NCBI GenBank assembly: GCA_946498245.1
Contig: CAMMNN010000021.1
Span: 1 to 55,966 of the forward strand
Reading direction: 5' to 3'
DNA: 55,966 nt
Source: an uncultured Clostridium sp.
Lineage (GTDB): Bacteria; Bacillota; Clostridia; Lachnospirales; Lachnospiraceae
Shown: piece after piece, positions 49,678 through 55,966 of the stretch
Numbering within the stretch: position 1 is the stretch's first letter
How the letters are laid out: every line of letters begins with the position of its first letter
Notes under the pieces: generated by a model
Database searches by the model: none
What the model was told of the DNA's origin: nothing
The model's input: only the letters and a program-made list of their open reading frames with translations
Position numbers and translations under genes: made by a program

Positions 49678-50973
49678 ATGAAAGTACAAGAAATGATGCA
49701 TTTACTGGAGCAGGAATCGTCTGCAGCTTTGTTAGAATGCCTTTACGGAAAAGGAAAAGTGGAGGAGGCTGCGGCCAGATACCGGAATGTAATGGAAGGA
49801 TATGAAAAAAGCTTTGGAGACGGCGACCTGAAACTGTTCTCTTCTCCGGGCAGAACGGAAATCAGCGGCAATCATACGGATCACAACCATGGCCGGGTAT
49901 TGGCTGGAAGCATTAATCTGGACTGTGTGGGCGCGGCGGCAAAAAATCAGTCCAATTGCGTCAGGATCATCAGCGAGACTTACAATCAGGATTTTTCCAT
50001 TGACTTAAACCATCTGGAGGTCAGCTCCAAAGCGGCAGGCACAGTGGATTTGGTAAAGGGAATGCTCCAGGGCTTTAAAGAAGCCGGATATGAGATCGGC
50101 GGCTTCAACGCCTACATTACCAGCAATGTAATCAGCGCTGCAGGAGTCAGCTCCTCCGCTGCCTTTGAGATGCTTATCTGTTCTATGGTCAATACCTTTT
50201 TCAATGAAGGCCGCATGGACACGGTAGCTTATGCTCACATTGGAAAATACGCAGAGAACCGCTATTGGAACAAAGCGTCAGGACTGCTGGATCAGATGGC
50301 CTGCGCCGTTGGCGGCCTCATTACCATTGATTTTGCCAATCCTGCGGAACCGGCAGTGGAGAAAATCGATTTTGATTTCGCTTCCCAGAACCACAGCCTG
50401 ATTATCGTCCAGACAGGAAAGGGCCATGCGGATCTCAGTGAGGACTATTCTTCCGTGCCTAAGGAGATGAAGAAAGTTGCGGAATACTTTAAAAAGGACG
50501 TGCTCCAGGAGATAACCGAGGAAGATGTTATCAGCCATATTCAGGAAATCCGGGAATACGCCGGGGATCGTTCCGTTCTGCGGGCTCTTCACTTCTTTGA
50601 GGAAAACAAGCGGGTTGAAGCTATGGTAAAGGCTCTCAAGGAAAACAATTTCAGCGAGTTTTTGGAAAATATTACGGCTTCCGGAAATTCTTCCTGGAAG
50701 TGGCTTCAGAACTGCTACACCACTCACAGCGTCCAGGAGCAGGGCATTACAGTAACCCTTGCCTTGACAGAAATGTTTATTGCGGAAAAGAAGAGAGGCG
50801 CCTGCCGGGTACATGGCGGCGGCTTTGCCGGCGTGATTATGACAATGCTGCCCGACGATTTAGTGGACGAGTATATCGAATACATTGAAAAAGCCGTAGG
50901 AAAAGGCAGCGCGTACCGCATGACAATCCGTCCTTATGGAGCCATCTGCGTCAGCGATATGATAGAAAAATAG
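49678..50973 (+). CDS. galK: Galactokinase
   Basis: A GHMP-family kinase of 431 residues, phosphorylating galactose at C1 (Leloir pathway). The galactokinase signature GRTEISGNHTDHNHGRVLAG is near residue 61, the ATP-binding SAAGVSSSAAFEMLICSM near residue 158, and GGGFAGVIMTMLPD near residue 380. It is slightly longer than E. coli GalK (382). It stands alone; galT and galE are not adjacent. The family also includes kinases for related sugars, so substrate is likely but not proven. Confidence 0.92.
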   Translation: MKVQEMMHLLEQESSAALLECLYGKGKVEEAAARYRNVMEGYEKSFGDGDLKLFSSPGRTEISGNHTDHNHGRVLAGSINLDCVGAAAKNQSNCVRIISETYNQDFSIDLNHLEVSSKAAGTVDLVKGMLQGFKEAGYEIGGFNAYITSNVISAAGVSSSAAFEMLICSMVNTFFNEGRMDTVAYAHIGKYAENRYWNKASGLLDQMACAVGGLITIDFANPAEPAVEKIDFDFASQNHSLIIVQTGKGHADLSEDYSSVPKEMKKVAEYFKKDVLQEITEEDVISHIQEIREYAGDRSVLRALHFFEENKRVEAMVKALKENNFSEFLENITASGNSSWKWLQNCYTTHSVQEQGITVTLALTEMFIAEKKRGACRVHGGGFAGVIMTMLPDDLVDEYIEYIEKAVGKGSAYRMTIRPYGAICVSDMIEK

Positions 50974-51011
50974 TTGGAAAAACAACATTAAAAAAGGAAG
51001 TACAACAAAAA

Positions 51012-51045
51012 GGCACCCTGAAATACATTTTAGGGTGTCTTTTCT
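51012..51045 (+). terminator. Terminator after galactokinase
   Basis: GGCACCCT pairs with AGGGTGTC, followed by TTTTCT. Confidence 0.75.
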
Positions 51046-51107
51046 ATTACAGACAAGAGTATTGTTTGGATTCAAAAGGAATAATAGAGATATGTGCAGG
51101 GGATTTT

Positions 51108-51181
51108 ATCTCCATCATACCTATTGAAATCTCCATCATTTGGTGATAGAATGACGGAGATAATACGAAAATGACGGAGAT
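51108..51181 (+). repeat. Operator-like 12-bp repeats at the Fic gene
   Basis: The unit ATCTCCATCATT occurs at 51108-51119 (last base differs) and 51129-51140, and inverted as AATGACGGAGAT at 51150-51161 and 51170-51181. A fifth copy is at 52240-52251, just after the Fic stop codon. The last upstream copy supplies the GGAGA ribosome site of the gene. The pattern suggests autoregulation at promoter or mRNA level. Confidence 0.75.
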
Positions 51182-51185
51182 TCTT

Positions 51186-52232
51186 ATGCGGAGATTTGAT
51201 TATATAAAGCGACCGGAAACGCTTCTCACTCCGGAAATCGTTCAAATGATTGCCAGTATCCATGAGCATAAAGGAAAACAGGAGCTATTTCTTGAAGCGA
51301 ATATTGACGAGCTGAAAGCGCTGCTTGAAGTTGCGTTGATACAAAGTACGGGGGCGTCCAACCGTATTGAGGGTATTTTTACAAGCGATAAGCGACTGGA
51401 AGAACTGGTGAGACAAAAATCAGAACCTCGCAACCGTTCTGAGCAGGAAATCGCTGGATATAGGGAAGTTTTGGCTACGATCCATGAAAGTTATGAGTAT
51501 GTTGTTCCAAGATCGAATATTATTCTCCAACTTCACCGTGATTTGTATTCCTATTCGCAGGGGACTGCCGGTGGAAGCTATAAAAATTCCGATAACGTGA
51601 TCGCTGAAATTGACGCTGAAGGTAATCAACGGGCAAGATTCATACCAGTTCCGGCGTTTCAGACCGCAGACGCTATGGAGGAACTGTGCAGTAGGTTTCT
51701 GGAAGCATGGGAAGCAGGCCATATGGATAAGTTGGTATTGATCCCTATGTTTATATTGGACTTCCTTTGTATTCATCCCTTCAACGACGGGAACGGACGC
51801 ATGAGCCGATTGCTTACATTATTGCTGTTTTATAAAGCGGGCTATATTGTCGGTAAGTATGTGAGTATAGAAATGCTGATAGAAAAAACAAAAGAAACTT
51901 ATTATGAAGCATTGCAGGCAAGTTCGGCTGGTTGGCATGAGAATGAAAACAGTTATGCACCTTTCGTGAAATACTACCTCGGAATTATTCTGAAAGCATA
52001 TAACGAGTTTGAAAACCGTGTAGAGCACTTGAAAAACAGATCTTTATCAAAACCTGACCGGATAAAGGCGATAATAGACCAAAAAGTGGGAAAAATCACG
52101 AAAAAAGAGATTATGGAACTTTGCCCGGATATAAGTAAGGTGACGGTGGAAAGAACTTTGACAGAGCTGGTTAAGAGTGGATATATAGCGAAAATTGGAG
52201 CAGGTCCCACTACTGGCTATGTTCGTATTTAA
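51186..52232 (+). CDS. Fic-family protein (class II, self-inhibited)
   Basis: A 348-residue AMP-transferase-type protein. The Fic catalytic motif HPFNDGNGRMSR (about residue 200) is intact with the catalytic His. The inhibitory motif SNRIEG lies upstream near residue 55, which makes it a class II Fic that restrains itself. The C-terminus is a winged helix (TKKEIMELCPDISKVTVERT), so it may bind DNA. No antitoxin gene is adjacent. ATG 51186 is six bases after GGAGA; ATG 51171 lies inside the repeat. AT-rich compared with neighbours. Confidence 0.92.
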   Translation: MRRFDYIKRPETLLTPEIVQMIASIHEHKGKQELFLEANIDELKALLEVALIQSTGASNRIEGIFTSDKRLEELVRQKSEPRNRSEQEIAGYREVLATIHESYEYVVPRSNIILQLHRDLYSYSQGTAGGSYKNSDNVIAEIDAEGNQRARFIPVPAFQTADAMEELCSRFLEAWEAGHMDKLVLIPMFILDFLCIHPFNDGNGRMSRLLTLLLFYKAGYIVGKYVSIEMLIEKTKETYYEALQASSAGWHENENSYAPFVKYYLGIILKAYNEFENRVEHLKNRSLSKPDRIKAIIDQKVGKITKKEIMELCPDISKVTVERTLTELVKSGYIAKIGAGPTTGYVRI

Positions 52233-52264
52233 TGCTAATATCTCCATCATTTCTTCTATGATAA

Positions 52265-52294
52265 GGGGCTGTCTATTTTCCGACAGTCCCTTTT
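52265..52294 (+). terminator. Terminator after the Fic gene
   Basis: GGGGCTGTC pairs with GACAGTCCC (one G-T pair), followed by TTTT. The DNA to 52390 contains only a weak dyad (GCAGGAA...TTCCTGC at 52300-52333). Confidence 0.65.
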
Positions 52295-52390
52295 AAAATG
52301 CAGGAAATAACACGCTTACTTTGCGATTCCTGCTTCGCGAAAATACAGGAGAATATTTTCAACATTTCATATAAAAAACTGCAGATACAG

Positions 52391-52428
52391 AACACCGCCG
52401 CACAGAATTTATATACGGCGGCGGTGTT
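52391..52428 (-). terminator. Probable terminator of carB
   Basis: A perfect 10-bp inverted repeat, AACACCGCCG and CGGCGGTGTT, lies 44 bp beyond the carB stop codon. Confidence 0.6.
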
Positions 52429-52471
52429 TGTGACTAAACGGCAGCATTGCTGCACATAGTTTTCGTAAAAT

Positions 52472-55400
52472 TTATTCCGGTATGCTGGCGTGGTATTCCT
52501 GAAGGGATTTCAACTCATCATGTTCCCCTCTGACAACGGCAGCGATTCCTTTGGCTGCGGCTTTGGCAGCGTACATGGTGGTAAGGTAAGGAATCTTTTT
52601 ATTAATAGCTGTCTTTCTCAAATAAGAGTCGTCGTACTTGCTCTGCTTTCCGGCCGGAGTATTAATAATCAGATCGATTTCACCGTTTACCATGGCGTCG
52701 TAGATATTGGGACGGCCCTCCTGAAGCTTCTTTAAAATGCGGCAGGGAACGCCGTGCTCGCTGAGGTAAAGGCCGGTGCCTTCAGTGGCCACAATGGAAA
52801 AGCCCAGTTCATGGAGCTGCGCGGCAGCTTCCAGAGCCAGCTCTCTGTCTTGGCGATTGACACTGACTAAGGCGGTACCGGACAGAGGCAGAATGGTGCC
52901 GGTGGCTTCCTCAGCTTTATAGTAAGCCAACGGGAAGGTGCTGCTGATGCCTAATACCTCTCCTGTGGAACGCATTTCCGGTCCCAGCAGAGGATCCACT
53001 TCCGGGAACATATTAAAGGGGAGAACGGCTTCCTTTACTCCATAATACGGATGCTCTTTCTCGCGGAAAGACGTCACGTCGGGACGAACTCCCGTAAGCT
53101 CATAGGCCATAAGCTGGGTAGCAATATTGGCCATGTTGATATTGCAGACTTTGGAAACCAGCGGTACGGTACGGGACGCTCTTGGGTTGGCCTCCAGCAC
53201 GTAAACCTTGTCCTTGTAAATGGCGTACTGCATATTCATCAGGCCTACAACGCCCATTTCGCAGGCGATTTCCGTGGTGTATCTCCGGATAATTTCTTTG
53301 TTCTTTTCCGAAATCTTCACAGAAGGAATGACACAGGCGGAATCTCCGGAGTGGATACCGGCCTGCTCAATATGCTGCATTACAGTAGGAACAAAGGCAT
53401 GGGTACCGTCGGAAATAGCGTCGGTTTCGCATTCCATAGCATCCTGAAGGAACATATCCATTAAAATGGGGCGTTCCGGAGTTACGTCAATGGCGGCGGC
53501 CATATAGTCTTTTAACATATCGTCGTCATAGACTACTTCCATGCCCCGGCCTCCCAGTACGTAGGAAGGACGAACCATCATGGGGTAGCCGATACGGTGA
53601 GCGATTTCCAGAGCTTCTTCAATGGAAACGGCCATACCGGATTCCGGCATGGGGATTCCCAGCTTATTCATCATGGCTCCGAACTGATCCCGATCCTCCG
53701 CCATATCAATGACTTTGGGGGAAGTTCCCAAAATGTGGGCCCCTCTCTTTTCCAGCTCCGCAGCAATATTTAAAGGAGTCTGGCCGCCGAACTGTACGAT
53801 AATTCCCAGAGGCTTTTCCTTATTATAGATGCTCATAACGTCCTCTACGGTGAGAGGCTCAAAATACAGTTTGTCGGAGGTGTCATAGTCAGTAGATACG
53901 GTTTCCGGGTTGCAGTTGACCATGATGGTTTCAAAGCCCAGCTCACGAAGGGTGAGGGCGGCATGGACGCAGCAATAGTCAAACTCAATACCCTGGCCGA
54001 TACGGTTGGGACCGCCTCCCAGAACCATAACCTTTTTGCGATCTGATACAGGGGTCTTGTCCTCTCCGTTGTAGGTAGAGTAGTAGTAGGAAGCCGGCTC
54101 TTTTACGCCGCTTACGGGAACAGCGTCCCAACACTCCTTCATTCCCAGAGCTTCCCTGCGGTTGAAAAGCTCCCATTCGTCGGCATCTAAGAGCTTTGCC
54201 AGATACTTATCAGAGAAGCCGTCTTTCTTTGCCTGGACTAACAAGCTGTCAGGCAGTTCCTTTCCTTTGTAAGAAAGAATTTCTTCTTCTAAGTCTACCA
54301 GCTCTTTCATCTGCTGTAAAAACCACATCTTAATATGGGTCATATCGTAAAGCTTTTCCAGAGGAGCGCCCTTGCGGATAGCTTCATAAAGCAGGAACTG
54401 ACGCTCGCTGGAGGGCTCCGCCAGACGGCGGTACAACTTTTCTAAAGAAAGCTCGTGGAAATTTTTCGCAAAGCCCAGGCCGTAACGTCCCGTTTCCAGA
54501 GAGCGGATAGCCTTCTGGAAGGCTTCTTTATAGTTCTTTCCAATGGACATAACCTCGCCTACGGCTTTCATCTGGGTACCCAGCTTGTCCTGGGAACCTT
54601 TAAATTTTTCAAAGGCCCAGCGGGCAAATTTGATAACCACATAGTCGCCGGAGGGTTTGTAATTGTCCAGAGTGCCGTCTTTCCAGTAGGGAATCTCGTC
54701 CAAAGTCAGGCCGCAGGCCAGAAGAGCGGAAACATAAGCGATAGGAAAGCCGGTAGCTTTGGAAGCCAGAGCGGAGGAACGGGAGGTTCTGGGGTTAATT
54801 TCAATAATGATAATGCGATCCGTTTTGGGATCGTGGGCGAACTGTACGTTGGTTCCGCCGATAACCCCAATGGACTCTACAATGGCGTGAGCCTGCTTTT
54901 CCAGGCGTTCCTGAACCTCCTGGGAAATGGTCAGCATGGGAGCGCTGCAGAAGGAATCGCCGGTGTGGACTCCCATGGGATCGATATTTTCAATAAAACA
55001 AATGGAGATCTTCTTTCCTTTGGCGTCTCTGACGACCTCTACTTCCAGCTCTTCCCAGCCAATAACGGATTCTTCAACTAAAATCTGGTGAACCATAGAA
55101 GCGGCCAGTCCTCTGGAAGCGATTTTTTTCAATTCTTCTTCATTATAAACGATTCCGCCGCCGGTACCGCCCATGGTGTATGCGGGACGGATTACCACAG
55201 GATAGCCCAGCTCAGAAGCGATGGACAGGGCTTCGTCTACGGAATAAGCGGGAGCGCTTCTTGCCATTTCAATTCCCAGCTTATTCATAGCCTCTTTAAA
55301 GGCGATGCGATCTTCGCCGCGGTTGATGGCGTCAACCTGTACGCCGATAACCTGCACGCCGTATTTGTCCAGAACGCCGGCATTATACAGCTCTTCGCAC

Positions 55401-55693
55401 AAGTTTAAGCCGGACTGCCCGCCCAGGTTTGGCAGCAAAGCGTCAGGACGCTCTTTTTCAATAATCTGGGTGAGCCGGTGAACATTTAAGGGTTCAATGT
55501 AGGTGGCGTCCGCCGTGGACGGATCCGTCATAATAGTAGCCGGATTGGAATTAACAAGAACGATCTCATAACCCAGTTTTTTAAGGGCCTTACAAGCCTG
55601 GGTTCCGGAGTAATCAAATTCACAAGCCTGACCGATAATAATAGGACCTGAGCCGATGATTAAGATTTTATTGATGTCGTTTCGTTTAGGCAT
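52472..55693 (-). CDS. carB: Carbamoyl-phosphate synthase large subunit
   Basis: A 1073-residue enzyme making carbamoyl phosphate for pyrimidines and arginine. It has the two homologous ATP-grasp halves: KILIIGSGPIIIGQACEFDY at the N-terminus recurs as VMVLGGGPNRIGQGIEFDYC near residue 560, and RPAYTMGGTGGGIV mirrors RPSYVLGGRGMEVV. A C-terminal MGS-like allosteric domain begins near residue 935. The start follows ATGGAGGTTCAAA. The small subunit gene carA, usually just upstream, is not present in the 273 bp to the window end. Confidence 0.97.
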   Translation of the reverse strand: MPKRNDINKILIIGSGPIIIGQACEFDYSGTQACKALKKLGYEIVLVNSNPATIMTDPSTADATYIEPLNVHRLTQIIEKERPDALLPNLGGQSGLNLCEELYNAGVLDKYGVQVIGVQVDAINRGEDRIAFKEAMNKLGIEMARSAPAYSVDEALSIASELGYPVVIRPAYTMGGTGGGIVYNEEELKKIASRGLAASMVHQILVEESVIGWEELEVEVVRDAKGKKISICFIENIDPMGVHTGDSFCSAPMLTISQEVQERLEKQAHAIVESIGVIGGTNVQFAHDPKTDRIIIIEINPRTSRSSALASKATGFPIAYVSALLACGLTLDEIPYWKDGTLDNYKPSGDYVVIKFARWAFEKFKGSQDKLGTQMKAVGEVMSIGKNYKEAFQKAIRSLETGRYGLGFAKNFHELSLEKLYRRLAEPSSERQFLLYEAIRKGAPLEKLYDMTHIKMWFLQQMKELVDLEEEILSYKGKELPDSLLVQAKKDGFSDKYLAKLLDADEWELFNRREALGMKECWDAVPVSGVKEPASYYYSTYNGEDKTPVSDRKKVMVLGGGPNRIGQGIEFDYCCVHAALTLRELGFETIMVNCNPETVSTDYDTSDKLYFEPLTVEDVMSIYNKEKPLGIIVQFGGQTPLNIAAELEKRGAHILGTSPKVIDMAEDRDQFGAMMNKLGIPMPESGMAVSIEEALEIAHRIGYPMMVRPSYVLGGRGMEVVYDDDMLKDYMAAAIDVTPERPILMDMFLQDAMECETDAISDGTHAFVPTVMQHIEQAGIHSGDSACVIPSVKISEKNKEIIRRYTTEIACEMGVVGLMNMQYAIYKDKVYVLEANPRASRTVPLVSKVCNINMANIATQLMAYELTGVRPDVTSFREKEHPYYGVKEAVLPFNMFPEVDPLLGPEMRSTGEVLGISSTFPLAYYKAEEATGTILPLSGTALVSVNRQDRELALEAAAQLHELGFSIVATEGTGLYLSEHGVPCRILKKLQEGRPNIYDAMVNGEIDLIINTPAGKQSKYDDSYLRKTAINKKIPYLTTMYAAKAAAKGIAAVVRGEHDELKSLQEYHASIPE

Positions 55694-55854
55694 TTTGAAC
55701 CTCCATTATAATATTTTCATCTCTAGTACTAAACTCCCTCTGATTATAGCATAAATTTTCCCAAATAATACAGGTAAAATAAAAAAAATCGCGGTTTTAG
55801 GCGCAGCGCCCGGGAGTTTGGTAATTGAATAAAGAAAATTTTAATTTGGGAAAC

Positions 55855-55966
55855 TTGAAACACTCCGCCCAATGTGCTATATTAGTAATAGAAAAGGGAA
55901 AGCCAGAGAAGCGGCCTACCCTCAATAGTAATTAGCAGTTACTTAGTAACAGCCGTCAACTATTGA
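55855..55966 (+). promoter_or_regulatory. Promoter and structured leader at the window end
   Basis: TTGAAA (55855-55860) and TATATT (55878-55883) are 17 bp apart on the plus strand, divergent from carB. The transcript would contain nested hairpins, TCAATAGT (55922) with ACTATTGA (55959) around GTTAC-TTA-GTAAC. The gene served lies beyond the window. The stretch 55694-55854 shows AT-rich DNA with the carB promoter region but no gene. Confidence 0.5.

Overview
The window looks like chromosomal DNA of a spore-forming, anaerobic Firmicute of the Lachnospiraceae type (Clostridium cluster XIVa). This rests on a SigA-type sigma factor, HPr with His15 and Ser46, a folate ECF transporter under a THF riboswitch, a FeoA-FeoA-FeoB locus, very regular AGGAGG ribosome binding sites, a collagen-like exosporium-type protein, and promoter-like sites resembling the mother-cell sigma factors E and K. 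No rRNA, tRNA or CRISPR array was seen.

Layout. 1-8.5 kb: rpoD, queH, HPr, a cysteine-rich unknown protein, a GT2 glycosyltransferase, and a MarR regulator with a heterodimeric ABC exporter. 8.7-15.8 kb: an alpha-glucosidase, an AraC regulator and a sugar ABC importer with its LacI repressor; two CG-centred palindromic operators sit at the importer promoter. 16-31 kb: the accessory locus described below. 31.2-41.3 kb: Sfp-type PPTase, RhuM, thioesterase, PAP2, MBL hydrolase, THF riboswitch-folT, Mrp, a small alarmone synthetase, GNAT, LrgAB and MATE. 41.4-47.8 kb: metal homeostasis (ArsR/HMA/CadA; DtxR-type regulator, FeoA x2, FeoB, FeoB-associated protein). 47.9-55.7 kb: cytidylate-kinase-like protein, radical SAM protein, galactokinase, a Fic protein with its own repeated motif, and carB.

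Main observation. Between 16556 and 30978 one collagen-like (Gly-X-Y) gene appears to be split into five in-frame pieces (A-E) by four DNA elements of 2791, 2010, 4778 and 3257 bp. Each element carries its own large serine recombinase at one end. Piece A holds the promoter, start codon and Cys-rich N-terminus. Piece E holds the BclA/TNF-like C-terminal domain and the terminator. Joining the pieces at short shared cores (central dinucleotide AC for elements 1 and 4, GC for elements 2 and 3) gives one 1587-nt open reading frame of 528 residues, and all four joints are in frame. Joining the two ends of each element gives an imperfect palindrome, as expected for a serine-integrase attP. In elements 1 and 4 the outer arms match 9/10 and lie exactly 16-25 bp from the centre.

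The collagen promoter matches the sigma-K pattern AC-N17-CATAnnnTA. The recombinase operons of elements 1 and 2, and less clearly element 3, have sigma-E-like sites. The simplest model is a multi-element counterpart of the B. subtilis skin/sigK and SP-beta/spsM systems: the mother cell excises the elements during sporulation and rebuilds a spore-surface gene. Cargo genes (EamA transporter, VWA protein, Rieske-FAD oxidoreductase, MerR plus YitT-type protein) ride in the elements. The element boundaries, frames and palindromes are read directly from the sequence; excision and its timing are inference.
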